Source of the DNA: Rhodospirillales bacterium 24-66-33 | GTDB lineage: Bacteria; Pseudomonadota; Alphaproteobacteria; Reyranellales; Reyranellaceae | Assembly: GCA_002281855.1 (NCBI GenBank) | Contig: NCHQ01000021.1 | Span: forward strand, 44,671 to 108,670 | Length of the DNA: 64,000 nucleotides | Reading direction: 5' to 3' | Part shown: positions 7,997-17,728 of the stretch, piece by piece | Layout: the number at the start of each line of letters is the position of its first letter | How positions within the stretch are numbered: the stretch's first letter is position 1 | Made by a program: the position numbers and the translations under genes | Notes under the pieces: generated by a model | Seen by the model: only the letters and a program-made list of their open reading frames with translations | What the model was told of the DNA's origin: nothing | The model's database searches: none

Positions 7997-10900
7997 TCAA
8001 ATCATGAGGTCGTAGTGGTGCGCCGCATGCGCGGTGTCCAGGGCCGCAGCCCATTCCGCGACGGCGCTGGCATCCTTGGCGGCGATGTTGGCCAGTGAGA
8101 GCTCCGCGAGCGAGACGTCGGTCAGCTTGTAGGTCTGGTTGTTGCCTTCGATGGTGATGACGGTGGAGCCGTTCGCTTCGGCGATGGAGAAACTGTCCTT
8201 GGCCATCCAGCTGAAGTCGAGCGTGTCGAGGGCGGTGTCGAAATCGATCGTCTTGTTGGTGCCCCAGGCCCAGGTGATCGCGAACGTATCGGCCTTTCCA
8301 TTGCCGACATGGCCCTGGTCCGGCTCGCGATCGTCATTGACGATGGTGCCGACGGCGGTCGCATCGGCAATGGTGGCGCCGCTGGCATTGGAGAGGGTGA
8401 CCGCGAAGGTCTCGTTCCCCTCGAACACGGTGTCGCCGCTGATATCCACGTGGACCATCTTCGAGGTCTCGCCGGCGGCGAAGGTGACGGTGCCGCTGGA
8501 GGCCACGTAGTCCGAGCCGGCGGTCGCGGTGCCATTGGAGGTGGAATAGGCCACCGTCACGGGCCCCGAGGCGGCCTTGTCGAGGGTCACGGTGAACATG
8601 AAGTGGGCGTGCTCGCCATTGCCCTCGGCGACCGCGAGGTCGGCGATGGACAGGGCCGGCAGGACCGGCGCGCCGTCGTCGTCGAGGATGGTCCCGGTGG
8701 CGGTGCCGTCGGCGATCGTCGCGCCGGCGGCGTTGGAGAGGTTGAGCGTGAAGGTCTCGTTGCCCTCGGCCAGCACGTCGCCCTTGATGTCCACATGAAC
8801 CATCTTGGAGGTCTCGCCCGCCGCGAAGGTGACGGTGCCGCTGCTGGCCACATAATCCGGGCCGGCGGTCGCCGTGCCGTTGGCGGTTGAGTAGGCCACC
8901 GTCACCGGACCGTCGGCAGCCTTGTCGAGTGTGACCATGAACATGAAATGAGCATGGCCGCCATTGCCTTCCGCCACCGAGAGGTCGCCGATGGAGAGCG
9001 CGGGAAGGGCACCGCCCTCGTTTCCGGTCACGCCGTCGGTCGCCCCGGACGCCCCCGCCACCGTGCCTCCGCCGGCAATGGGCAGGTTGAAGTCGACGAT
9101 CTGGGCGTTCGATGCCAACCCCATGCCGATCTTGCCGGACAGGTCGTCCTCGCGCACCTGGGTGAAGGTGAACTCGAAATTGGTGGGGGAGAGGTTGGCG
9201 CGGGTCACGCCGAGCAGGATGAGCTTCTGGCCCGTGCTGAGATCGGCGATGACCACCCCTTCGCTGCTGTCTGTCATCGAGAGGTTTTCGCGGCTGCCAT
9301 AGAATTTGAAGCTCACCACGTCGGTGGCGGGATCGAAGGTGACCCGGTCCACCTGGCCTGCTTCATGGGAGCGCATATAGACGGTGTCGGGGGCGAGCAC
9401 CGGTCCGTTCTCCCACGCCAGCGCGCCGCTCAGTGCCTCGCGCAGATGATTGTTGTCGATGTATTCGAAATTCTCGACCGAGAGGTCGGCAAGGCGGACG
9501 CCCTGCACGATGACCGTCTCGCCGCTCCACGGGCTCCTGAAGCCGAAGCCCTGGGGCGTGTCGATAATGATGAAGGAATGGATGTTGGCGTTGCCGAGGT
9601 CGATCCTGTCCACCGCCGGATCGAAGCCGACGATATCGGCGCCGCTCACGGAGTTGACGAGCCAGACCTTGCCGGTTCCGGTGCCCGGATCCTGCTGCGT
9701 ATCGTCGTCGGTGATCTGCCCGACCGCCGCGGAGTCGGCAATGGTTGCGCCGGTGGCATTGGAGAGGGTGAGCGAGAAGGTCTCATTCGCCTCCACCGCG
9801 GTGTCGCCGTTGACGACCACATGCACCATCTTCGAGGTCTCGCCGGCCGCGAAGGTCAGCGTTCCGGTGAGCGCGGCATAGTCGGACCCTGCCGCCGCGG
9901 TGCCATTGGCGGTGGCGTAGTTCACCGTCACGGGCCCGGTGGCAGCCTTGTCGAGCGTGACGATGAACATCAGCTCGGCGGTGCCTGAATCCCCTTCGCG
10001 CATTGCGACATCGCCCACCGAGAGTGCGGGCACTGTCGGCGCCGTATCGTCGTTGGTGAGGGTGCCGGTTGCCGAGCCGTCGGCGATGGTGGCGCCGGCG
10101 GCATTGGCGAGGCGGATGGTGAAAGCCTCGTTGCCCTCCGCTGCGGTATCGCCCTTGACCGTCACCTGGATGGTCTTCGACGTTTCCCCCGCCGCGAAGG
10201 TGAGGGTGCCGTTGGCGGCAACGTAGTCGCTACCGGACGTGGCGGTGCCGTCCGCCGTCGAGTAGGCGACCGTGACCGCGCCGGCTGCTGCCGCGGACAG
10301 GGTCACGGTGAAGGTCATGAGCCTGGTGCCGGAGTTGCCCTCCTGCACCGACACGTCGGCAATGGACAGGCTGGGCACCGCCGGCGCCGCCGCGTCGAAG
10401 GCCGAGTCCCATTTCTGGATCGCGCTCGCGTCCTTCGCGCGGATATTGTCCATGCTCAGCTCGGCGAGCGTCACGCCGTCGAGCCTGTAGGTCTGGTTGT
10501 TCCCGATGATGGTGATGACGACCGAGCCGCCCACCTCGGCGATGGAAAAATTGTCCTTCTGGAACCAGCCGAAATCGAGAACGTCGAGGTCGGGGTCGAA
10601 GGCGAGGACGGAATTGGTTCCCCACATCCAGCTGATGGTGGTCACGGTGGCCGCGCCGTCGCCTCCGGTCTCTCCGCCGCCACCCGGCTGTCCGCCGCCG
10701 GTGGAGCCGCCGTCCGCCTGGGTGCCGTCCCAGCCTGCATAGTCGGAGACGGTGCCGTCATTGTTGAAATCGTCGTGCCAGAGCTCCTCGGCGAAGGCGA
10801 GTGTCTTGGCCGACTCGTGGGCGGCGATGAGCGTCGAATAGCTCGGCGTGTCGTAGGCGCCGAACTGCTGGATGTATTTGAGGATGGAGGTGCCGTATTC

Positions 10901-11467
10901 GTCGGCCGAGGCGCTGCCATTGTTGAGAAGGTCCAGCGTGCCCCAGGCCCCGCGCAGATGGGCGGCGGCGAGAATGCCGGTGAGGGTGAGCGTCACGGTG
11001 ACGCTCTGCCCGTTGGTGTCCACATATGTGCGCTGGGTGCCGATCAGCGCGTCGAGGCTGGTGCCCTTCGCCTCGAGCCCGCTCTCGATGACGTCGAGGT
11101 TGTAGCCGAAGGCATCGAGGATGATGGCTTCCTGGATGTCGGTCTTGAGCGTGGCGAAGCTGTCGACGCCGTTCTTGCCGGTGAAACGGCCGGTCCAGAG
11201 GTTGCCGGTGTTATCCAGATAGTAACCGAGGTCGATCAGCAGCGGCTCGCCGAACTGATAGCCGACGAAGCCCAGCGAATTCACGGAGGTGTACTGCATG
11301 TCACGCCAGGAGAGATCGCCGGCCTGATAGGCATTCCAGTTGGCATCGCCCACCCAACTCCGGATCTGGGCCTCGGTGATCTGTCCCGAAAGATAGCGGT
11401 CGTAGTCGACACCCGATTCGAACGCCCGCAGCGCGTCCAGAAACCCCGTGAAAGTTCCGTTCGACAT
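7997..11467 (-). CDS. Giant Calx-beta repeat protein, probably secreted or surface exposed
   Basis: A 1156-aa protein without a classical signal peptide. The N-terminal ~250 residues are a unique globular region. They are followed by a Gly-rich linker (about 255-275), then a unit beginning WMWGTN. Four Calx-beta domains follow, in two pairs (about residues 370-590 and 820-1050); each has the LSIADVSVQEGNSG-type start, an FAAGETSK strand and a DDD end. Between the pairs and at the C terminus are further copies of a ~90-residue beta-rich unit with the pattern W-GTN, FD-DLDVLDF, GNNQTY, LAEL, AKDASA. The lack of a signal peptide and the Asp-rich, Ca-binding repeats suggest type I secretion, but no secretion genes are adjacent. 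A strong GGGGGAGG Shine-Dalgarno supports the start. Confidence 0.8.
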   Translation of the reverse strand: MSNGTFTGFLDALRAFESGVDYDRYLSGQITEAQIRSWVGDANWNAYQAGDLSWRDMQYTSVNSLGFVGYQFGEPLLIDLGYYLDNTGNLWTGRFTGKNGVDSFATLKTDIQEAIILDAFGYNLDVIESGLEAKGTSLDALIGTQRTYVDTNGQSVTVTLTLTGILAAAHLRGAWGTLDLLNNGSASADEYGTSILKYIQQFGAYDTPSYSTLIAAHESAKTLAFAEELWHDDFNNDGTVSDYAGWDGTQADGGSTGGGQPGGGGETGGDGAATVTTISWMWGTNSVLAFDPDLDVLDFGWFQKDNFSIAEVGGSVVITIIGNNQTYRLDGVTLAELSMDNIRAKDASAIQKWDSAFDAAAPAVPSLSIADVSVQEGNSGTRLMTFTVTLSAAAAGAVTVAYSTADGTATSGSDYVAANGTLTFAAGETSKTIQVTVKGDTAAEGNEAFTIRLANAAGATIADGSATGTLTNDDTAPTVPALSVGDVAMREGDSGTAELMFIVTLDKAATGPVTVNYATANGTAAAGSDYAALTGTLTFAAGETSKMVHVVVNGDTAVEANETFSLTLSNATGATIADSAAVGQITDDDTQQDPGTGTGKVWLVNSVSGADIVGFDPAVDRIDLGNANIHSFIIIDTPQGFGFRSPWSGETVIVQGVRLADLSVENFEYIDNNHLREALSGALAWENGPVLAPDTVYMRSHEAGQVDRVTFDPATDVVSFKFYGSRENLSMTDSSEGVVIADLSTGQKLILLGVTRANLSPTNFEFTFTQVREDDLSGKIGMGLASNAQIVDFNLPIAGGGTVAGASGATDGVTGNEGGALPALSIGDLSVAEGNGGHAHFMFMVTLDKAADGPVTVAYSTANGTATAGPDYVASSGTVTFAAGETSKMVHVDIKGDVLAEGNETFTLNLSNAAGATIADGTATGTILDDDGAPVLPALSIADLAVAEGNGEHAHFMFTVTLDKAASGPVTVAYSTSNGTATAGSDYVASSGTVTFAAGETSKMVHVDISGDTVFEGNETFAVTLSNASGATIADATAVGTIVNDDREPDQGHVGNGKADTFAITWAWGTNKTIDFDTALDTLDFSWMAKDSFSIAEANGSTVITIEGNNQTYKLTDVSLAELSLANIAAKDASAVAEWAAALDTAHAAHHYDLMI

Positions 11468-11612
11468 GACAACCTCCCCCGCAAACTCAGGTACCGACGT
11501 ACGCTGCCGCCGATATGCATAGACCGTGCCCTAAGATCATAACGGTTCGATGTCACACCTGTCGAAGGCCCCGCTGTCGCTCGCGAATTGCCTCAGGGCG
11601 TGCTGCAATAAA

Positions 11613-11640
11613 AAACGGGAGCGCTTTCGCGCTCCCGTTT
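11613..11640 (-). terminator. Rho-independent terminator of the purine/grxD operon
   Basis: Perfect 12-bp arms (11613-11624 and 11629-11640) around a 4-base loop. On the minus strand the stem is followed by T-rich sequence, 28 bp beyond the grxD stop. Confidence 0.85.
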
Positions 11641-11668
11641 GGGTCTGAAACCAGGAAAGGTGGGCTGC

Positions 11669-12010
<342 letters not shown>

Positions 12011-12065
12011 GATCGATCTCCGTGGGGCGCCACCGGGGGCGCGGGGGTGTCTGAATATAGGGCGG

Positions 12066-12302
12066 TCAGGGCCTTTGCGCCATGGTGGTCAGCTTCAGCG
12101 CATGGAGAACGCCCCCCATGCGGCCGCCCAGGGCACCGTAGACCATCTGGTGCTGCTGGATCTTGGATTTGCCGGCAAAGGCCGGGGAAACGACCGTGGC
12201 GGCATAGTGGTCGCCGTCGCCGGCGAGGTCCTGGATCTCGACCTCGGCGTTTGGGATGCCTTCCTTGATCAGGCGAACGATGTCGTCGGCGTGCATCGGC
12301 AT
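12066..12302 (-). CDS. bolA: BolA-family protein
   Basis: A 78-aa BolA/IbaG-type protein. The fold's hallmark segment is FAGKSKIQQHQMVYGALG, with the conserved His that can ligate a [2Fe-2S] cluster shared with a CGFS glutaredoxin. It lies 22 bp after purL and directly upstream of grxD, its expected partner. The short length and the KSKIQQHQ motif are closer to the IbaG/BolA2 subgroup than to E. coli BolA itself. Confidence 0.93.
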   Translation of the reverse strand: MPMHADDIVRLIKEGIPNAEVEIQDLAGDGDHYAATVVSPAFAGKSKIQQHQMVYGALGGRMGGVLHALKLTTMAQRP

Positions 12303-12324
12303 GGGACGATCCTTTTCCTTGGCC

Positions 12325-14580
12325 TCAGACGGCGCTGTTCATGTAGCCGGGGAGCCAGTTCTCATGGGCGTCGCGCAGCTCCTGGAGCGGCAGGCCGACG
12401 AGCCCGTCGACCGTGATATCCGGCCCGCCGGAATAGCCCAGCAGCACGGCAGGGACGCCGGCCTTGCGGGCGGCCTCGACGAGGGCCGGGCCGTCGTCGG
12501 TGGCGATCAGGTAGCGGCCCTGGTCCTCGCCGTAGAGATAGGCGTGGGGGGCGACGTCGGTCGCCGGCAGCTTGATGCAGGCGCCGGTGTCGCCCGACAG
12601 GCACATCTCGGCGAGCGCCACGAGCAGGCCGCCGTCGGACAGGTCGTGGCAGGCATGGACGCGGCGGCCGACGATCTCGCCGCGCACGAAGTCACCATTG
12701 CGGCGCTCGACGGCGAGATCGACCGGCGGCGGCGCGCCTTCCTCGCGGCCGTGCAGCTCGCGAAGATAGATCGACTGGCCGAGCCAGCCCTTGGTCTCGC
12801 CGATCAGCACCAGCGCGAGGCCGGACTGGACGAGGCGCGAGCCGGCGGAGGTCGCGATGTCATCGATCACGCCCACCGCGCCGATGGTCGGAGTCGGCAG
12901 GATCGGTCGGCCTTCGGTCTCGTTGTAGAGCGAGACGTTGCCCGACACGACGGGGAAGTCGAGCGCGGTGCAGGCCTCGGCCATACCCATGATGGCGCCG
13001 GCGAACTGGCCCATGATCTCGGGCTTCTGCGGATTGCCGAAGTTCATGTTGTCGGTGACGGCGAGCGGTCGGGCGCCCACGGCGGTGATGTTGCGCCAGG
13101 CCTCGGCCACGGCCTGGCGGCCGCCGGTCTCGGGATGGGCCTGCACGTAGCGCGGCGTGCAGTCCGAGGTCATGGCGAGGCCCTTGTGGCTTGCGGGCTT
13201 CGGCGCCCCCGGCACGCGCACCAGCGCCGCGTCGCCGCCCTGCGGGCGGATCGCCGTATTGCCCATGATGAGATGGTCGTACTGGTGCCAGATCCACGCC
13301 TTGCTGGCGAGGTCGGGGCAGCTCATCAGGGTGAGCAGCGAGGCCTTCCAGTCGGTCGGAGCGGGCACTTGCGAGGCGGCCAGTTCGGGCGGCAGCGGCG
13401 TCAGGGTCCACGGCCGCTCGTACATCGGCGCCTCGGTGACCAGCGGCGGGATCGGGATGTTGCCCACCACGTCGCCGTGCCAGGTCAGCACCATGCGCTC
13501 GGTGTCGGTCAGGTGGCCGATCACGGCGAAGTCGAGTTCCCACTTCTCGAAGATCGCGCGCGCCTGGTCCTCGCGACCGGGCTTGAGCACGATCAGCATG
13601 CGCTCCTGGCTCTCCGACAGCATGAGCTCGTAGGGATTCATGCCGGTCTCGCGCATTGGCACCTTGTCGAGTTCCATGACGAGGCCCAGCCCGCCCTTGG
13701 CCGCCATCTCGAACGAGGAGGAGGTGAGGCCGGCCGCGCCCATGTCCTGGATGGCGATGATGGCGTCGGTCGCCATCAGCTCGAGGCAGGCTTCCAGCAG
13801 CAGCTTCTCGACGAACGGATCGCCGACCTGCACGGTGGGCCGCTTGCTCTCGCTGTCCTCGTTGAACTCGGTCGAGGACATGGTGGCGCCGTGGATGCCG
13901 TCGCGACCCGTCTTGGAGCCGACATAGACCATCGGATTGCCGATACCGGCGGCCGCCGCATAGAAGATCTTGTCGGTGGCGGCCACGCCCACGGTCATGG
14001 CGTTGACCAGGATGTTGCCGTTGTAGGCGGCATGGAAGTTGGTCTCGCCGCCGACGGTGGGAATGCCCATGCAGTTGCCGTAGCCCGCAATTCCGGCCAC
14101 GACGCCCGACACGAGGTGGCGGGTCTTGGCATGCTTCGGGTCGCCGAAGCGCAGCGCGTTGAGGTTGGCCACCGGCCGCGCGCCCATCGTGAAGACGTCG
14201 CGCAGGATGCCGCCCACGCCGGTCGCCGCGCCCTGGTAGGGCTCGATGTAGGAGGGATGGTTGTGGCTCTCCATCTTGAAGATGGCGGCCTGGCCGTCGC
14301 CGATGTCGATGACGCCGGCATTCTCGCCCGGGCCCTGGATGACCCACGGCGCCGTGGTCGGCAGCTTCTTCAGCCAGACCTTCGAGGACTTGTAGGAGCA
14401 GTGCTCGCTCCACATGGCCGAGAAGATGCCCAGCTCGACCATCGTGGGCGTGCGGCCCATGATCTTGAGCAGGCGTTCGTACTCGTCCGGGGCCAGACCG
14501 TGCTCGGCCACGATCTGCGGCGTGATCTCGGGCTCGTTCGGCAGCTTTACGGGCGGGTTCTTTTCGGGGGCGACGGTCAC
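12325..14580 (-). CDS. purL: Phosphoribosylformylglycinamidine synthase, large subunit PurL
   Basis: Catalytic synthetase subunit of the three-part PurSQL enzyme, making FGAM from FGAR, ATP and ammonia in step 4 of de novo purine synthesis. It is 751 aa, matching short-form PurL. Features include SAMWSEHCSYKSSK (about residues 45-60), the ATP/substrate loop FKMESHNHPSYIEP, and DMGAAGLTSSSFEM in the second half of the first lobe. I use the GTG at 14580, preceded by AAGGA eight bases away; an upstream in-frame extension would lie in the purQ end. It is 25 bp after purQ and 22 bp before bolA. Confidence 0.97.
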   Translation of the reverse strand: MTVAPEKNPPVKLPNEPEITPQIVAEHGLAPDEYERLLKIMGRTPTMVELGIFSAMWSEHCSYKSSKVWLKKLPTTAPWVIQGPGENAGVIDIGDGQAAIFKMESHNHPSYIEPYQGAATGVGGILRDVFTMGARPVANLNALRFGDPKHAKTRHLVSGVVAGIAGYGNCMGIPTVGGETNFHAAYNGNILVNAMTVGVAATDKIFYAAAAGIGNPMVYVGSKTGRDGIHGATMSSTEFNEDSESKRPTVQVGDPFVEKLLLEACLELMATDAIIAIQDMGAAGLTSSSFEMAAKGGLGLVMELDKVPMRETGMNPYELMLSESQERMLIVLKPGREDQARAIFEKWELDFAVIGHLTDTERMVLTWHGDVVGNIPIPPLVTEAPMYERPWTLTPLPPELAASQVPAPTDWKASLLTLMSCPDLASKAWIWHQYDHLIMGNTAIRPQGGDAALVRVPGAPKPASHKGLAMTSDCTPRYVQAHPETGGRQAVAEAWRNITAVGARPLAVTDNMNFGNPQKPEIMGQFAGAIMGMAEACTALDFPVVSGNVSLYNETEGRPILPTPTIGAVGVIDDIATSAGSRLVQSGLALVLIGETKGWLGQSIYLRELHGREEGAPPPVDLAVERRNGDFVRGEIVGRRVHACHDLSDGGLLVALAEMCLSGDTGACIKLPATDVAPHAYLYGEDQGRYLIATDDGPALVEAARKAGVPAVLLGYSGGPDITVDGLVGLPLQELRDAHENWLPGYMNSAV

Positions 14581-14605
14581 GACACGTCCTTCATCAAAGC
14601 GGGCC

Positions 14606-15298
14606 TCACGAAAGCGCCTCGACCATGCCCTCGAACAGGGCCTTGCCGTCGGTGCCGCCGAACATCGGCTCCACCGCATTCTCGGGATGGGGCATCAGGC
14701 CCAGCACCGTCTTGGTGCCGTTGAAGACACCGGCGATGTTGCTGCTGGAACCATTGGGATTGCCGCGTCCGTCGACGATCGAGCCGTCGGGGCCGCAGTA
14801 GCGGAAGGCGATCTGGCCGCGATCCTCGAGCCGCTTCATCGTGTCGGCGTCGGCGAAGTAGTTGCCCTCGGCATGGGCCACCGGCACCTTGATCACCTGG
14901 CCAGCCTGGTAGCGGTTGGTGAACAGGCTCTGGCTGGTCTCGACCCGGAGGTGGACGTCGGCGCAGACGAACTTGAGGTGCGAGTTGCGCATCAGGGTGC
15001 CCGGCAGCAGGCCCGCCTCGGTCACGATCTGGAAGCCGTTGCAGATACCAAGCACCGGCACGCCCTGCGCGGCGCGCTTCTTGACCTCGGCCATCACCGG
15101 CGACTGCGCGGCCATCGCGCCGCAGCGCAGATAGTCGCCGTAGGAAAAGCCGCCCGGCACCACGATCAGGTCGACCTTCTCGAAATTGCCGTCGCCATGC
15201 CACACCATCTGTGGCCGGCGCCCGGTAACCAGCTCGATCGCCTGCGCCACATCGCCTTCGCGATTGGAACCGGGGAAGACCAATACAGCTGCTTTCAT
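14606..15298 (-). CDS. purQ: Phosphoribosylformylglycinamidine synthase, glutaminase subunit PurQ
   Basis: Class I glutamine amidotransferase that supplies ammonia to PurL; 230 aa. The nucleophile cysteine is in VLGICNGFQI (about residue 87) and the His-Glu pair is in LMPHPENAVEP (about residue 205). The N terminus MKAAVLVFPGSN is typical. It lies between purS and purL; the 148-bp gap to purS is filled by a palindromic repeat. Confidence 0.97.
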   Translation of the reverse strand: MKAAVLVFPGSNREGDVAQAIELVTGRRPQMVWHGDGNFEKVDLIVVPGGFSYGDYLRCGAMAAQSPVMAEVKKRAAQGVPVLGICNGFQIVTEAGLLPGTLMRNSHLKFVCADVHLRVETSQSLFTNRYQAGQVIKVPVAHAEGNYFADADTMKRLEDRGQIAFRYCGPDGSIVDGRGNPNGSSSNIAGVFNGTKTVLGLMPHPENAVEPMFGGTDGKALFEGMVEALS

Positions 15299-15320
15299 CT
15301 CCGTCCGTCCCTACCTGCAA

Positions 15321-15434
15321 GGCCCTCACCCTGAGGAGCGCGCGCAGCGCGCGTCTCGAAGGGTCGGCAACAAAGGCGGTGCGCGTTCCCATCCTTCGAG
15401 ACGCGGTCCTGCGGACCGCTCCTCAGGATGAGGT
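15321..15434. repeat. Intergenic palindromic repeat between purS and purQ
   Basis: The outer arms (CCTGAGGAGCG near 15331 and CGCTCCTCAGG near 15419) and inner arms (CGTCTCGAAGGGT near 15352 and ATCCTTCGAGACG near 15391) are inverted copies, so the whole unit can fold into a long branched hairpin. It also contains smaller GC-rich palindromes (CGCGCGCAGCGCGCG; GCGGTCCTGCGGACCGC). Dispersed palindromes with this layout are known from alphaproteobacterial genomes. It lies inside the purine operon transcript and could modulate message stability. Confidence 0.75.
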
Positions 15435-15446
15435 TCTTCGGCTTCA

Positions 15447-15689
15447 TCAGCCCACCAGTTCGATCGAGTAGTTCTCGATCACCGTGTTGGCGAGCAGCTT
15501 CTTGCACATCTCCTCGACACGCGCCTTGGCCTTGGCCTTGTCGGTTTCGGCGAGCTCGAGTTCGATGAACTTGCCCTGGCGCACGTCGCCGACCTCCGGG
15601 AAGCCCAGACGGTTCAGGGAGTGTCCGATGGCCTTGCCCTGGGGGTCGAGCACGCCGTTCTTGAGGGTCACGTGGACTCTGACTTTCAT
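15447..15689 (-). CDS. purS: Phosphoribosylformylglycinamidine synthase subunit PurS
   Basis: A small 80-aa subunit that couples PurQ and PurL in the split FGAM synthase. Characteristic features are MKVRVHVTLKNGVLDPQGKA at the N terminus and a C-terminal half with KARVEEMCKKLLANTVIENY. It starts nine bases after purC ends and is the second gene of the operon. Confidence 0.96.
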   Translation of the reverse strand: MKVRVHVTLKNGVLDPQGKAIGHSLNRLGFPEVGDVRQGKFIELELAETDKAKAKARVEEMCKKLLANTVIENYSIELVG

Positions 15690-15698
15690 GTCGCCTCT

Positions 15699-16463
15699 TT
15701 ACTGCAGCGTGGTGGGGCCGCGCACATCGCCCGGTCCCTGGTCGATGAGGATGCCGAGGCGCCGCGCCACTTCCTGATAGGCTTCCTCGACCTTGCCGAG
15801 GTCGCGGCGGAACCGGTCCTTGTCCATCTTCTCGTTGGTCCTGAGGTCCCACAGCCGGCACGAGTCCGGGCTGATCTCGTCGGCCAGCACGATGCGGACC
15901 ATGTCGTCCTCGTAGAGACGACCGAATTCGATCTTGAAGTCGATCAGCTTGATGCCGCAGCCGAGGAAAAGGCCGAACAGGAAGTCGTTCACGCGGAGCG
16001 TCAGGGCCACGATGTCATCGAGGTCCTGGGGCGTCGCCCAGCCGAAGGCGGTGATGTGCTCTTCGGTGACCATCGGGTCGCCCAGCGCATCGTTCTTGTA
16101 GAAGAACTCCATGATGGAGCGGGGGAGCTGCGTGCCCTCCTCGACGCCGAAGCGCTTGGCGAAGGAGCCGGCCGCGACGTTGCGGACCACCACCTCGAGC
16201 GGAATGATCTCGACCTGGCGGATCAGCTGCTCGCGCATGTTCAGGCGCCGGATGAAATGGGTCGGCACGCCGATTTCCCCGAGCTTGGTCATCAGGAACT
16301 CGGAGATGCGGTTGTTGATCACCCCCTTGCCGGTGATCACCCCCTTCTTCTGGTTGTTGAACGCCGTGGCGTCGTCCTTGAAGTACTGGACGATCGTCCC
16401 GGGTTCGGGCCCCTCGAACAAGGTCTTGGCCTTGCCCTCGTAAATGCGGCGACGGCGGGACAT
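15699..16463 (-). CDS. purC: Phosphoribosylaminoimidazole-succinocarboxamide synthase (SAICAR synthetase)
   Basis: A 254-aa ATP-dependent ligase joining CAIR and aspartate. Signature features are YEGKAKTLFEG near the N terminus (nucleotide-binding loop), VVVRNVAAGSFAKR at about 85-98, and LIDFKIEFG followed by VLADEISPDSCRLWD at about 175-215. AGGAG precedes the ATG. It is the first gene of the purCSQL-bolA-grxD operon and is divergent from the ferritin-like gene at 16604. Confidence 0.97.
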   Translation of the reverse strand: MSRRRRIYEGKAKTLFEGPEPGTIVQYFKDDATAFNNQKKGVITGKGVINNRISEFLMTKLGEIGVPTHFIRRLNMREQLIRQVEIIPLEVVVRNVAAGSFAKRFGVEEGTQLPRSIMEFFYKNDALGDPMVTEEHITAFGWATPQDLDDIVALTLRVNDFLFGLFLGCGIKLIDFKIEFGRLYEDDMVRIVLADEISPDSCRLWDLRTNEKMDKDRFRRDLGKVEEAYQEVARRLGILIDQGPGDVRGPTTLQ

Positions 16464-16603
16464 GTCTCACTCCTGCGCGGGCGATGCGGCTCGCCCGCCT
16501 GTCGGGCGGAATATGGCGGAAACGCCATGCTCCGGTACTGGGGAAAAATCCATTGAAAAAGGTGACGGGGTCGTCATATTGACTGTGGAACAGGAGGCCT
16601 CAC

Positions 16604-17719
16604 ATGGCCCAGCAAATCACTTACGACAAGGCCTATGACACGGTCGGGCGCGAGGATTTTCCGGCAATGCTGGATGTTCCCCGCTACGGGCGACGCACGG
16701 ATGCCTTCGACGGCATCATTTCGGCCACCCACGACCATTTCTGGGACCCGTTCGACAAGAGCTATATCGACTTCGACCAGCCCTTCGACATGGCGAAGAC
16801 GCCCATCATGCCGCTGGACACGGTCGTCGAGCTGAAAAGCGCGGTGGCGGACCGGCTGGACGAGGGCCAGAAGATCGGGCTCGGCAACGATGTCATGCAC
16901 TGGTCGATCTCCAACCTGCTGCACGGCGAGCAGGGGGCCCTGTCGCTGTCGGCCAGCCTCTGCCACATCCTGCTCGATCCCGGCGCCCAGGAATACGCCG
17001 CCAACCGGGCCCGCGAGGAGGCCCGGCATGTCGCAGGGTTCACGCGTTATATCGCCCGCCGCTGGGGGGCGCCCCTGCCGGTCGGCAAGACCATCGCGGC
17101 CGTGCTCACCGATCTGGTGACGACGGAGGAGGTCTACAAGAAGATCGTCGGCATGCAGATGCTGATCGAAGGCATCGCGATGGGCTCCTTCGCGACGCTC
17201 AACGCCAAGACCAACGACCCGGTGCTGCGCCGGCTGGTCCAGCTGGTGATGAGCGACGAGGCCTTCCATCACCGTTTCGGCCGAATCTGGGCGTCCCGGA
17301 CCATCCGCCATCTCAGCGAGGACGAGCACAGAAAGGTCGAGGACTGGGCGGCCCAGATCTTCCAGACCCTGCTGTTCAACCTGATCAACGCTGAGCAGAA
17401 GCAGGTCATCTACGCCAAGTACGGGCTCGACTGGCAGTGGGTGCGCGACGCGATGAAGGAGGTCTTCACCGACGAGGACCGCCGCGCCAACCTGAAGGAA
17501 GGCACCAACATCTTCCGCGTCCTGATCAAGACGCTGTTGCACGCCGGCATCATCACCTCGCGCACCGCGCCGCTCTACGGCGTCTGGGTCGACATGAAGG
17601 AACTCGAAGCCGAGGGCGACGGCATCCCCGGCGACATCGTCGCCGAGGAGATGATGGTGACGCTGCGCGAGATCAACGCGAAGCGCAAGCGCATCGCCTC
17701 GAAGGACGTGGCGGCCTAA
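16604..17719 (+). CDS. Ferritin-like diiron-carboxylate protein of unknown function
   Basis: A 371-aa, largely helical protein. Two ExxH-type motifs, EEARHVAGF (about residue 139) and DEAFHHRFG (about residue 222), together with upstream Glu residues (HGEQGALSLS, about residue 104), give the ligand set of a ferritin/R2-like diiron centre. Such proteins act as oxygenases, desaturases or ribonucleotide reductase small subunits; this one is not a canonical R2 and its substrate is unknown. AGGAGG lies seven bases before the ATG. It is a single gene, divergent from purC and followed by a short palindromic repeat. Confidence 0.75.
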   Translation: MAQQITYDKAYDTVGREDFPAMLDVPRYGRRTDAFDGIISATHDHFWDPFDKSYIDFDQPFDMAKTPIMPLDTVVELKSAVADRLDEGQKIGLGNDVMHWSISNLLHGEQGALSLSASLCHILLDPGAQEYAANRAREEARHVAGFTRYIARRWGAPLPVGKTIAAVLTDLVTTEEVYKKIVGMQMLIEGIAMGSFATLNAKTNDPVLRRLVQLVMSDEAFHHRFGRIWASRTIRHLSEDEHRKVEDWAAQIFQTLLFNLINAEQKQVIYAKYGLDWQWVRDAMKEVFTDEDRRANLKEGTNIFRVLIKTLLHAGIITSRTAPLYGVWVDMKELEAEGDGIPGDIVAEEMMVTLREINAKRKRIASKDVAA

Positions 17720-17728
17720 ATCTCATGT

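Noticed and set aside
3799..8015. Long plus-strand open frames opposite the tandem solute-binding protein genes
   Set aside because: They repeat because the genes beneath are duplicated; composition is typical of antisense frames and they lack ribosome sites.
8948..9988. Plus-strand frame opposite the Calx-beta gene
   Set aside because: Repeat structure and Calx-beta motifs are on the minus strand; the plus frame is a low-complexity shadow.
12256..14724. An 822-codon plus-strand open frame opposite purL
   Set aside because: PurL motifs are unmistakable on the minus strand; the plus frame has antisense composition and no recognisable domain.
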